A stretch of DNA of 64,000 bases from JAAFIP01 sp043766985 (GCA_043766985.1 JAYUHM010000101.1:3176-67175), one strand, 5' to 3'. Positions 43,901 through 50,861 are shown, counted from the stretch's first letter. Program-made: numbers and translations. The notes: a model not told the origin generated them from the letters alone.

Positions 43901-44191
43901 CAGGCCGTGCACCTCACGGTTAGCCGCCAGCGTGCCCACGCTTTGCCTGCGGTCGGCCAGCTGCGCCAGCGCGGCTTCGCGCACAGGCGCGGGTATGTCA
44001 GGGTTAAGCAGCGCCGCCGCTTGGGCCAGCCGGTCCATCAGCACCACATCGCGCTTGTCGCGCCTGCCCGAGCCGTCGTTCAAGTCGTCCGGCGTAGCGG
44101 TGTAGCACACCAACACATCAAACCCGCAAATATGTTGCAAGCGCTGCAATAGCGCTTGCTCTATTTGGTCTTCGGTGATGAGGTTGGGCAT
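40949..44191 (-). CDS. hsdR: Type I restriction enzyme, translocase/endonuclease subunit HsdR
   Basis: 1080 residues. N-terminal nuclease with PD-(D/E)XK signature RRPDVLLYVNGIPLVFIELKN, then SF2 motor motifs: Walker A FWHTQGSGKSYSM, VVVTDRDDLDSQ, DEAH in IVDEAHRTQY, FTGTPLLG and QTIARANRV. A long C-terminal helical region contacts the HsdM2S core. It cleaves unmodified DNA far from the recognition site after ATP-driven translocation. ATG 44191 is 12 bases behind the SecB-like gene's stop, so hsdR sits downstream of the toxin-antitoxin-chaperone genes rather than next to hsdS. Confidence 0.96.
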   Translation of the reverse strand: MPNLITEDQIEQALLQRLQHICGFDVLVCYTATPDDLNDGSGRRDKRDVVLMDRLAQAAALLNPDIPAPVREAALAQLADRRQSVGTLAANREVHGLLRDGITVSYQDSAGKKETAQMRVIDFTNAGNNQFLAVSQLWIKCTGVDALAEYRRPDVLLYVNGIPLVFIELKNSNVLLKTAHSDNLGNYKRDIPQLFNTNAFCVLSNAAHTRLGSITATWEHFFAWLRVDSEKEKIDRKAIADSGTSLELLVSGLFTKERLLDYVENFVIFHGEKHKIIAQNHQFIGVNKALALVDAPEHKKLGVFWHTQGSGKSYSMVFYVRKIFHKLVGNHSFVVVTDRDDLDSQIYKTFLLTGTVKPGDAAQPGNSSELRDFLQQNKRIVFTLIQKFRFDKGLAYPVLSDRSDVIVIVDEAHRTQYKSLAENMRAGLPNARFLAFTGTPLLGRDRQTNAWFGDYVSEYTFAQSMEDGATVPLFYKKRVPEVLLQNDDLSEDFCQILEDENLDEAQQEKLERHFATEMQVITRDDRLETIARDIVQHFPARGYLGKGMVVAVDKFTAVKLYDKVQRLWLEEIKTLLARIAETGNDVEKQRLKKRLEWMRKVQMAVVLSEEGKEDEKFAAKKLNIALHRTRMNALDANGQDIEGNFKDPAHPLQLVFVCAMWLTGFDVPSLSTLYLDKPMKDHTLMQTIARANRVTPWQINGVEKRNGEIVDYYNVFRNMRKALRDYALGGDATDEPPVRDKDALLNLLDDAIAQAFDFCTSKEIDLSQVAGQEDAFVKVGLFNDFSNKLLAKDDDRKAFNVFENTVSALYEACKPEVLGKGNVRSVAALTYLRGVVEAQIGEVSIESAARRVAELLDESVVVSRQDQNLVREYGKEYKVIREGKTWDLSKIDFDKLRQDFGQTVYKNIEIADLRRFIESKLALMLQANRARAPFAQRFLEIIESYNAGGTTSEHFFDQLVRFTQDLRDEDARNLREGLSEDELELFDLLAKDKMTQAETQKVKLAAKALLARLKDGSPKVLVQDWYKNDQTRIIVQSAVIDVLNRELPEEGYDRVLFQEKCSNVYNLVLDYAAQGLKWAA

Positions 44192-44203
44192 GCCGCTGCT
44201 GCT

Positions 44204-44719
44204 TTACTTCGCGGTTACCCTTTTGGCGCGCGGTTTAGGTTGTGCTACTGCTGGCGGGCTGACTGGCACTTGGGTGCGCGGTGGTGGGCCAACAATCAAG
44301 TCCATACTGATCATAGGCAACATCACCACGCCCCAGGGGCCGCGCGATGTCATCAGCGACACCTGCTCGCGCACAGCGCCCACCAACGCTGATGCCGCAG
44401 CGCAGCGCCGCAGGTACAGCGCGCGTTCGTCCACATGCTCTGCGCTAACCAGTACAAACTTGGCAAACGCTTCTATGTGCACTGCGTAAAGTGCGTTCGA
44501 TGGCGCTTCAGCTACACGCTCTTTGCTCTCCACTTTCAAACCCGCAGTCACGGCAGCACAGTCTGTGGACAAGTCAAAACCAAAACTGATATTCAGCTCG
44601 TCTAATGCCAGCTCACGCGGCGCGTCGGCTGCCACGCTGGGCACCAGCGCCTGCACTGAGACCTTCGGAAAAACCAGCTCTTTAAGCTGCAAGGAGGTCG
44701 GGCGCAGCATAAAAGTCAT
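44204..44719 (-). CDS. SecB-like chaperone of a toxin-antitoxin-chaperone (TAC) module
   Basis: 171 residues; ATG 44719 or 44710 (MLRPTSLQLKELVFPKVSVQ). The pattern follows SecB: beta strands ending in NALYAVHIEAFAKFVL, then a helix (ERALYLRRCAAASALVGAVR) and the highly conserved EQVSLMTSRGPWGVVMLPMI. Classical SecB has a similar layout with LFPYARE and a LPPINF-like end. A Pro/Lys/Arg-rich tail follows. It overlaps the antitoxin gene by 29-38 bases. In known TAC systems the SecB-like protein folds and protects the antitoxin. It may alternatively help other exported proteins. Family call from motif recognition. Confidence 0.8.
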   Translation of the reverse strand: MTFMLRPTSLQLKELVFPKVSVQALVPSVAADAPRELALDELNISFGFDLSTDCAAVTAGLKVESKERVAEAPSNALYAVHIEAFAKFVLVSAEHVDERALYLRRCAAASALVGAVREQVSLMTSRGPWGVVMLPMISMDLIVGPPPRTQVPVSPPAVAQPKPRAKRVTAK

Positions 44720-45137
44720 CTTGGTTGGTGGGTTGGGCCAAGTCGCTAGAAGCGACTGTAGGGGTGAGGTTTTTCATCGTCTGCATGAAATTGGTAGCGG
44801 CGACGGCATCAGCTGGCGAATGCGCTGGGCGCTGCGCCACCACATCAAACCAGCGCACCTTGTGGCTAGCACTGGCCAGATGCAAATGCAGCTTGCAATC
44901 CACCGCATCCGAGAATTTGGCCATCGTCTCTACCGACAAATTAGCCGAGCCGCGAAACAGCTTGGTAATGTAGGCAGGCGACACACCTACTTTGCGTGCC
45001 AGTTCGGCCTGCGTCATGCCCAGCGCCTGCATACGTGCGTGCACATCAGCCAAGAAGTTGACTGCCAGTGCACTCGCCTGGTAAGCGGGGGTGGGTTCCA
45101 ATTTGGCGTACAACGCCGCAAAACTTTTTTTAGTCAT
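44682..45137 (-). CDS. HigA-like XRE antitoxin with long C-terminal extension
   Basis: 151 residues. A helix-turn-helix at about 32-75 (FLADVHARMQALGMTQAELA; RKVGVSPAYITKLFRGSANL; SVETMAKFSDAVDC) matches XRE/HigA antitoxins. After about residue 90 a low-similarity tail (FMQTMKNLTPTVASSDLAQP to YAAPDLLAA) fits the chaperone-addiction (ChAD) extension that makes TAC antitoxins depend on their SecB-like chaperone. Its ATG overlaps the toxin stop (ATGA), with AAGGATGAG as ribosome site. It probably also represses the operon through the palindromes at 45561 and 45595. Confidence 0.85.
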   Translation of the reverse strand: MTKKSFAALYAKLEPTPAYQASALAVNFLADVHARMQALGMTQAELARKVGVSPAYITKLFRGSANLSVETMAKFSDAVDCKLHLHLASASHKVRWFDVVAQRPAHSPADAVAATNFMQTMKNLTPTVASSDLAQPTNQDDFYAAPDLLAA

Positions 45138-45556
45138 AACTCATCCTTCCATTCCACTTGGTTTGCCGCCTCGGCAGCCAAGTATTGCTTTTTAGCCCTG
45201 ATCGCCTTGCTTACCTCTTTAGGTGGCGTTTTTTGCGTCTTCTTCAAGAACATGTGCGAGCAGATAATCACCTGCCCCGTAGTACCTTGAAAAAATAAAA
45301 CCCGCAGCTTGCCTGCGATGAACTCATGAATTTTGTTGTTGGCATCTACCGAGTGGCACTGCGTTGTACTCAGCGCTTGCAACCCATTGCTTGCCACTTG
45401 CTGGAAATACACCAAAAGTCGGTCGCGGGATGCTGCATAAGTGGCCTCTATAGTTTCAAAATCATCTATCAATTCGCATTTCAGCGTGCCATCACCCTTT
45501 TCGTGGACAACGGCTCCAATGTAGTGCTTGGCGCTCTGAATGGATAAGATTTTCAA
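45134..45556 (-). CDS. HigB/RelE-like toxin (Gp49 family)
   Basis: 140 residues starting with TTG at 45556; an in-frame stop lies just upstream and no ATG is close, so the rare start and weak ribosome site probably keep toxin output low. The C-terminal half (HEFIAGKLRVLFFQGTTGQV, then IICSHMFLKKTQKTPPKEVS) is characteristic of the Gp49/HigB group: beta strands, then HxFxKKxxKTPxxEixxA, whose basic residues act in mRNA cleavage on the ribosome. First gene of the toxin-antitoxin-chaperone set. Confidence 0.86.
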   Translation of the reverse strand: MKILSIQSAKHYIGAVVHEKGDGTLKCELIDDFETIEATYAASRDRLLVYFQQVASNGLQALSTTQCHSVDANNKIHEFIAGKLRVLFFQGTTGQVIICSHMFLKKTQKTPPKEVSKAIRAKKQYLAAEAANQVEWKDEL

Positions 45557-45560
45557 TATA

Positions 45561-45576
45561 TTAACCTATGGGTTAA
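45561..45576. promoter_or_regulatory. Palindrome immediately ahead of the toxin gene (probable operator)
   Basis: TTAACC, 4 bases, GGTTAA, ending 5 bases from the toxin TTG start. Expected place for antitoxin autorepression. Confidence 0.6.
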
Positions 45577-45594
45577 CGTTTAGGCGTTTATTTT

Positions 45595-45610
45595 TAGAAT
45601 ACATATTCTA
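45595..45610. promoter_or_regulatory. Second palindrome upstream of the toxin gene (probable operator/promoter element)
   Basis: TAGAATA, 2 bases, TATTCTA: a 7-bp perfect inverted repeat. The half TAGAAT/TATTCT may also overlap a -10 box of either divergent promoter. Confidence 0.55.
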
Positions 45611-45753
45611 GGGGCGTGGCTAATAAAACACTGTGTTTTTAACCAAAAATTTACGTTGTACATTTTTTCAGACTCGATCTTACCTGACTTGTACATACAT
45701 GTCGCAAACAATAGTTCTTCAAATTTTCCATGTACCAAGTAAGATTTATAATT

Positions 45754-45765
45754 TTGTATATACAA
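45754..45765. promoter_or_regulatory. Perfect palindrome ahead of the CopG-like gene
   Basis: TTGTATATACAA is a perfect 12-bp palindrome 30 bases before ATG 45795, matching the usual operator site of a ribbon-helix-helix repressor. Confidence 0.5.
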
Positions 45766-45794
45766 TTTTAATGCTCTTCACTATGAGGTACGTT

Positions 45795-46181
45795 ATGAAA
45801 CCAAAGCCCACGGCTAGTCCCGCCAATACGCCAGACCCTTGGGATGACGAGCAGCTAGCTGCGGATGCGCAGTACGCAGTTGCAGCCCCCGCCGAATACG
45901 ATGCACAGTTGGACGCAGCGCTCAACCTGCGCATGATCTCCATTCGCCTGCCCGAGACATTGATTGAAGACTTTAAAAACATCGCCACCATTCGCCATGG
46001 CGGTGTCGGCTACCAAACCCTGATGCGGCTGGCCTTAAAGCGCTTTGCCAGCACCGAGCTGCAAACCATCGCCCGCGATATGGCAGACCAAATGCAACAG
46101 AGTAAAGCGCAGTCGACAGCCAAGACCACTACGGCATCTGGCAGTCAAAATTTGATACGAAAATCGGCTTTAGCCCAATAA
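45795..46181 (+). CDS. CopG/BrnA-like ribbon-helix-helix antitoxin, apparently orphan
   Basis: 128 residues from ATG 45795 (MKPKPTASPANTPDPWDDEQ). An acidic N-terminal region precedes a ribbon-helix-helix core: AALNLRMISIRLPETLIEDF followed by ATIRHGGVGYQTLMRLALKR. This is the pattern of CopG-type antitoxins usually paired with a BrnT-like toxin. No toxin frame is found on either side: the 238 bp upstream are AT-rich and non-coding, and hsdS converges from the right. Its last codons and TAA lie in repeat R10. It is the only plus-strand gene between 40.9 and 50.9 kb. Confidence 0.8.
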   Translation: MKPKPTASPANTPDPWDDEQLAADAQYAVAAPAEYDAQLDAALNLRMISIRLPETLIEDFKNIATIRHGGVGYQTLMRLALKRFASTELQTIARDMADQMQQSKAQSTAKTTTASGSQNLIRKSALAQ

Positions 46182-46211
46182 AATATAGCGTAAGAAGCTC
46201 TTTATTTAGGA
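46158..46211 (-). repeat. Dispersed repeat copy R10, between CopG-like gene and hsdS
   Basis: Minus strand: AAAGAGCTTCTTACGCTATA, then TTTATTGGGCTAAAGCCGAT. It overlaps the 3' ends of both convergent genes and supplies the CopG-like gene's stop codon. Confidence 0.82.
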
Positions 46212-47491
46212 GCACTTGGTACTTCAAAACTCGATGGAAAGTGAATATCCAGCGTGTCTACTGCAAGTTTTCCGGAGATAAGACGGGGCAGCAACATACT
46301 GCGCGTGGATTCAAGTTTCGCACTAGTCACAGTTAACGCATCAATTTGGCGATTTATTGGATCGACGATTTTCACGAACTGTTCTTGCAAAATCGCTGAT
46401 GGCATAAGTACCTTTTGTTGACCCACCAAATCGGGCTTGAGATGCAAAACATTTGTACCATTAGCAAACTCTTTAATGTATTCACCAAAGCCAGATAGTC
46501 GAAGAAAGCTGTATAGAAAGGCTGCGGATACTTTTTTCGGCACCAGCTTGATGACATCCAGTGAAATAACTGCGCCCCGCTCACTAATAGTTGGAATACG
46601 CGCTACGCGACCAACTACTTCGCGGTTTTGAGTCATGTCGGTAACGGCCATCACCACATCACCTGCATATACGACTTGTTCTGGTTTAAAGCGCCCCGAG
46701 TAGTGCTTCAAGCCAGATTCGCGATAACCACCTCCGCGGTTAAAGGACTTCAAAGTAATAAACTGCATGTGCTGCGGGTCATCCGTCAACTCTTCACCGC
46801 CATAGGATTTACCTTTTACATGGCTAAAAAATCTGGAGGTGAAATCAAAATGCCAACCCTCCGGCACACCTTTTTCCATCTTGGCTTGTTCGTGGCCGGG
46901 GAAGCGTAGGCGGACGAACCATTCGCGGTAGATGTCTTCGGTCATGCGCTCTAGTAGGGTGATGCGGCGCTGGTTGTTGGCGATCAGGTCGTCGTAGGCG
47001 CTAAGGATGGCAGCGATTTTTTTCTGGGTTTCCAGAGTTGGGGTGTTAATTGGAAAACTTTTCAACGTAGCGGCGTTTAAGTTTTGCTGTGATCCGCCAA
47101 GTTTCAGTCCAACCAAGTTATCGTAGCTGCCCTTGAGGTAGTGATAAACGAATCGGTAGTCAGCGATGGCAGGGTTCAGTGTGAAATTACAGCAAGCTTG
47201 ATTGGTGGTTAAGGGCACCTTATTAATTGCGACGTTTCCTGCGGTGTCGCCGTCGCCATACATAGCAACAATCAAGCTATTTGCAGGAATTAACTTCGCA
47301 GATGATTCGCGAAGACCGCGCTCAGTAATGTGCTCTTGAGTCTCGTACACAAAGCACTTTTTTACCTCACCAGTTTTCATCCAGGGAATTGTTCCGCCTT
47401 CATAATATTCGGGTACGGAACGCAGTGGAGTCCCACCAGATGTGACCTTTGAGCATAAATCGCCCAATCGTGCGACACGCATTTTGCTCAT
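46202..47491 (-). CDS. hsdS: Type I restriction enzyme specificity subunit HsdS
   Basis: 429 residues. Two target-recognition domains separated by the conserved coiled-coil segment ILSAYDDLIANNQRRITLLE with RMTEDIYREWFVRLRFPG near 165-205; a second helix near the C-terminus (FVKIVDPINRQIDALTVTSA) completes the usual TRD-helix-TRD-helix layout. Both TRD regions, about 46200-46850 and 47030-47480, are visibly AT-richer than the central helix and hsdM, as expected for exchangeable TRDs. Its ATG overlaps the hsdM stop (ATGA). Specificity cannot be read from sequence. Confidence 0.95.
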   Translation of the reverse strand: MSKMRVARLGDLCSKVTSGGTPLRSVPEYYEGGTIPWMKTGEVKKCFVYETQEHITERGLRESSAKLIPANSLIVAMYGDGDTAGNVAINKVPLTTNQACCNFTLNPAIADYRFVYHYLKGSYDNLVGLKLGGSQQNLNAATLKSFPINTPTLETQKKIAAILSAYDDLIANNQRRITLLERMTEDIYREWFVRLRFPGHEQAKMEKGVPEGWHFDFTSRFFSHVKGKSYGGEELTDDPQHMQFITLKSFNRGGGYRESGLKHYSGRFKPEQVVYAGDVVMAVTDMTQNREVVGRVARIPTISERGAVISLDVIKLVPKKVSAAFLYSFLRLSGFGEYIKEFANGTNVLHLKPDLVGQQKVLMPSAILQEQFVKIVDPINRQIDALTVTSAKLESTRSMLLPRLISGKLAVDTLDIHFPSSFEVPSAPK

Positions 47492-49569
47492 TCGTCCCCC
47501 GCCAGCAGCTTCACATTCTCAGCAATCACTTTTTCCAGCGCCCGCGCCTCGGTGTTCAAGCGGGTGAGTTCGTCGTTCATGGCCAGCAGGCCGCTGGTGA
47601 ACTCTTCTTCGGTTTTGCCGTCTTCCTCAATTACCACGCCCACGTAGCGGCCGGGGTTGAGCGACCAGTCTTGCTCGGCCACCTCGGCGCGGGTGGCCAG
47701 CTTGCACAGGCCGGTAATGTCCTCGTACACGGCGCTGGGAAAGCGCTCTTGCAGCCACTGGATGTGGGCAAACCATTGTTCTGACTCGTTGACTTCGGTG
47801 TGCAGGGCTTCTAGCGCGGTTTTGAGGGCTTTGGTGTTGCGGCTTGTGCTGCCGCGCTTGCCTTCGGCTTGCGCTGCGTCGGTTTGCTGCTTTTCAAACT
47901 GGCGCAGGGTTTTGTCTAGGGCCTTCAAGTCGGCATGCAGGGCGGTGAAGAAGGGGGTAAAGGCTGCGCGCAGGGTGTGCTGGGCGGTGTTGCGCTTTTT
48001 GCCAGTGTCGGCAGCGGTGTTTAGGTAAGCGGCGTATTTTTCTTCTAGCTTGTTCAGGCCGCGCCATTGCTTTTGCAGGTCCACCACGGCCAGTTTGGCA
48101 TCGGGTTCTTCTAGCGCGTCTAGCAGTTGCGCGCACAGCTGGGCTATGCCTGCGCCGTGGGCGTGTAGGCTGGCGATGCCTTTGTCAAAGTAGTGGTCAA
48201 CCAGCTGCACAAACTCGTCGCTGCGGTCTTTGTGTAGCTGGCTGATGATGGCGATGTTGGCTACCTGTTCGTCGCTAAACTCGCGGTGGGCGCGGTCTAT
48301 TTGGGTAAAGATGTTGCGTGCGTCGATAAACAAAATGCTGTCGCTGTGCTTGGCTTTGTCAAAGAACCACAGGGTAGCGGGCAGCGTGACGCTGTAGAAC
48401 ATGTTGCTGGGCATGGTGAGCATGCCGTAGATAAGGTTGGCCTCGATCAACGCTTTGCGTATCTCGGCTTCGGAGTGGCGGGCGTCGCTGGCGCTGTTCG
48501 CCATCACCAATGCGGCGCGGCCCTTGGGTTTAAGCGAGGTGGCAAACAGGTTGATCCACAAATAGTTGGCGTTGGGCACCGTCTCCAGGCCGGTGTCGGC
48601 TTTTTTGAGCTTGGTTTTGTTGCGGGGTATGCCGTAGGTGTTAAAGCGGGAGTCTTTTTCTACGGCGGCCAGGCTTACGTCGTCTACGTTGAAGGGCGGG
48701 TTGGCCATCACATAGTCAAACTGGCCCAGGCTGCCGTGCGGGTCTTCGGTGTAGGTGTTGGCCTGGGTAATGGTGCCGCGCAGGCCGTTGACGGCCAGGT
48801 TCATCTTGGCGAGCTTGACAGTTTCTAGCGTTTTCTCTTGGCCATAGACGTAGATGGCATCGCGGGCGTTGGTGGTTTTTACAGCAGCATCCAGGCGATG
48901 GCCGTCGATAAACTCGGCTGATTGCACAAACATGCCGCCGGAGCCGCAGGCGGGGTCATACACTTTGCCGCCGTGGGGCTGGATGATCTCCACCATCAAC
49001 TTAACCACCGAGCGAGGCGTAAAAAACTCGCCGCCGCCTTGGCCTTCGCTCATGGCGAAGTTGGCCAAGAAGTATTCGTAAATTTTGCCAAACAGGTCAC
49101 CGCCCGCATCCAACGGAATGTTGGAGAAGATTTTGAGCAGGCGCTGGGCTATGCCTTTGTTTTGCTCTGAGCGGGTGAGGCGGGCGTATTCCGTGCTGGG
49201 CAGTACGCCTTGCAGCTCGGGTTTGTATTCTTCTATGGCCTCCATCGCTTTTTGGATGGTTTTGGCGATGTCTTCTTTTTCAGGGCGGGTGAGTAGGTGG
49301 CCGTAGCGGGCATGGTCGGGCAAGTAGAAGCCGCAGCGTTCGATAGCTATCTCGCTGACGGGGCGGCTGTTGCGTTTGCCAACGGTTTTGTTGTATTCGG
49401 CGTTGATCTCTGCCTCATGCTGGCTGTATTTATTGTCAGCAAACTTCAAAAAAATCAGCCCAAGCACAGGCGTGGAGTATTCGCTGGCTTTCAGGTCAGA
49501 ATTGGCACGCAGGCTGTCGGCAGCGGTCCATAGGTCGTCTTCTAGTTTTTTAGTCTGGGCTTTGTTCAT
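47488..49569 (-). CDS. hsdM: Type I restriction enzyme methyltransferase subunit HsdM, long form
   Basis: 693 residues. N-terminal helical domain (LWTAADSLRANSDLKASEYS; VLGLIFLKFADNKY), then N6-adenine methyltransferase motifs: YDPACGSGGMFVQSAEF (motif I) and DYVMANPPFNVDDV (motif IV, NPPF). At 693 residues it is longer than the common 500-540; the extra C-terminal part is a Lys/Glu/Ala-rich coiled coil (LDALEEPDAKLAVVDLQKQW onward) with SLNPGRYVGVVIEEDGKTEE near the end. First gene of the locus; hsdS overlaps by four bases. Confidence 0.96.
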   Translation of the reverse strand: MNKAQTKKLEDDLWTAADSLRANSDLKASEYSTPVLGLIFLKFADNKYSQHEAEINAEYNKTVGKRNSRPVSEIAIERCGFYLPDHARYGHLLTRPEKEDIAKTIQKAMEAIEEYKPELQGVLPSTEYARLTRSEQNKGIAQRLLKIFSNIPLDAGGDLFGKIYEYFLANFAMSEGQGGGEFFTPRSVVKLMVEIIQPHGGKVYDPACGSGGMFVQSAEFIDGHRLDAAVKTTNARDAIYVYGQEKTLETVKLAKMNLAVNGLRGTITQANTYTEDPHGSLGQFDYVMANPPFNVDDVSLAAVEKDSRFNTYGIPRNKTKLKKADTGLETVPNANYLWINLFATSLKPKGRAALVMANSASDARHSEAEIRKALIEANLIYGMLTMPSNMFYSVTLPATLWFFDKAKHSDSILFIDARNIFTQIDRAHREFSDEQVANIAIISQLHKDRSDEFVQLVDHYFDKGIASLHAHGAGIAQLCAQLLDALEEPDAKLAVVDLQKQWRGLNKLEEKYAAYLNTAADTGKKRNTAQHTLRAAFTPFFTALHADLKALDKTLRQFEKQQTDAAQAEGKRGSTSRNTKALKTALEALHTEVNESEQWFAHIQWLQERFPSAVYEDITGLCKLATRAEVAEQDWSLNPGRYVGVVIEEDGKTEEEFTSGLLAMNDELTRLNTEARALEKVIAENVKLLAGDE

Positions 49570-49602
49570 AGGGGGTAATCATGCCCTAGAACGGGGCTGG
49601 TT

Positions 49603-50379
49603 TTAGGCGAAGCCCAGCACTACACGCCGGGTGGTGGCAGATTTCTTCTCTATCTTGGTAATCACCACGCGGCCTATCTCTGAGGTGTTTGCCACATGGG
49701 TGCCGCCGCAGGGTTGCAGGTCGATCAACTGCTCGTTGCCCACGCGGATAGTGCGCACCACGCCGCTGCCGCGTGGCGGGCTGACGCTCATGCTTTTGAC
49801 CAAGGCGGGGTTGGCGTCCAGCTCGGCCTCGGTGATGCTGCCTACCACCACGGGCAGTGCGGCATCCACCAGCTTGGCCAAGGCTTCGGTGAGTGCGTCT
49901 TTGTCCAGCGGGTCGGTCATGGCAAAGTCCATGCGCGCATAGTCCGGCGTGATGGAGCAACCGTTGACCAACTGCGGCACGATGTGGCATAGCAGGTGCG
50001 TGGCGGTGTGAAAACGCATCAGGCGGTGGCGGCGTGGCCAGTCGATGCGGGCCGTCAGCGCGCTGCCTTGGTTTTTCATTTGCTCACATATTAGGAGCTT
50101 CTCGTGCACTATTCCATTGGGCTCCTGGCTTAAATAGCTTGCAAACACATGCAGAATGTCGGCGGTGGGCTTACCCTCTGCATCTTTGCACTTGCGGGTA
50201 TCGGCAATGGCGATCTCCGTGCCATCGGGAAGCACTAGCCAGCCCGCGTCACCGGCCTGCCCACCGCCCAGTGGGTAGAAAACGCTGCGGTCTAGCACCA
50301 CACCTTCGTCTGTGATGGCAACGATTTTGGCGCTGCAGTCTTGCAAGTAGGCGTCTTGGCGAAACAGGTCTTGGGTCAT
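49603..50379 (-). CDS. alaX: Alanyl-tRNA editing protein AlaX with repeat-encoded insertion
   Basis: 258 residues, a stand-alone editing domain that hydrolyses mischarged Ser-tRNA(Ala) or Gly-tRNA(Ala). Zn ligands are seen in RFHTATHLLCH (HxxxH) and CGGTHVANTSEIG (CxxxH). The N-terminal beta-barrel is seen in FYPLGGGQAGDAGWLVL. Between ADILHVF and the conserved ARIDWPRRHRLMRFHTATH there is an unusual stretch SYLSQEPNGIVHEKLLICEQ encoded by repeat R11 read antisense. ATG 50379 is only 5 bp behind the Lrp gene, so they form one operon. Confidence 0.9.
   Translation of the reverse strand: MTQDLFRQDAYLQDCSAKIVAITDEGVVLDRSVFYPLGGGQAGDAGWLVLPDGTEIAIADTRKCKDAEGKPTADILHVFASYLSQEPNGIVHEKLLICEQMKNQGSALTARIDWPRRHRLMRFHTATHLLCHIVPQLVNGCSITPDYARMDFAMTDPLDKDALTEALAKLVDAALPVVVGSITEAELDANPALVKSMSVSPPRGSGVVRTIRVGNEQLIDLQPCGGTHVANTSEIGRVVITKIEKKSATTRRVVLGFA
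50087..50142 (+). repeat. Dispersed repeat copy R11, inside alaX
   Basis: Plus strand: TTAGGAGCTTCTCGTGCACT, then TTCCATTGGGCTCCTGGCTT. Antisense to alaX. Confidence 0.8.
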
Positions 50380-50384
50380 GGTGG

Positions 50385-50861
50385 TCAGACTTTTTTAGGC
50401 AAAGGTAACGCAGTTTTATACCGTACCTGCTTGAGAGCGAAGCTGGAGCGGATTTTCTCCAAACCCGGGATGGGTGAGAGCTGCTCCAGAATAAACTTTT
50501 CCAGCGCCGCCATGTCGGCTACGGCCACGCGGATCAAATAGTCGCTGTCGCCGGTCATCAGGTAGCACTCCATCACCTCGTCGTGCTCGGCGATGCGGCG
50601 CTCAAACTCGGCCAGGGCCTCTTTGCTTTGCGTTTTGAGGCTGATGTTGATAAAGACATTGAGCCCCAAGCCCAACGCCGCTGCGTTGGCCAGCGCCACG
50701 TAACGGCTGATAACGCCGTTAGCTTCCAGGGCTTTGACCCGCGCCAGGCACGGCGAAGGGCTTAAATGCACGCGGCGGGCCAGCGCCACGTTGCTCAAAC
50801 TGCCGTCTTGCTGGAGCGCGTCGAGAATGCGCAAATCTACGGCATCTAATGTGTTCATCAT
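50385..50861 (-). CDS. Lrp/AsnC-family regulator
   Basis: 158 residues from ATG 50861 (MMNTLDAVDLRILDALQQDG); an ATG at 50858 is equally likely. The N-terminal helix-turn-helix (SLSNVALARRVHLSPSPCLA) is followed by the RAM domain (FINISLKTQSKEALAEFERR; EVMECYLMTGDSDYLIRVAV). Divergent from aceE over a 109-bp gap and directly upstream of alaX, so it may control both. Effector unknown, probably an amino acid. Confidence 0.9.
   Translation of the reverse strand: MMNTLDAVDLRILDALQQDGSLSNVALARRVHLSPSPCLARVKALEANGVISRYVALANAAALGLGLNVFINISLKTQSKEALAEFERRIAEHDEVMECYLMTGDSDYLIRVAVADMAALEKFILEQLSPIPGLEKIRSSFALKQVRYKTALPLPKKV

Noticed and set aside
45580..45765. A 61-codon minus-strand frame as the missing toxin of the CopG-like antitoxin
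   Set aside because: Its composition is that of AT-rich noncoding DNA, it has no BrnT or RelE motif, and it overlaps both operator palindromes.
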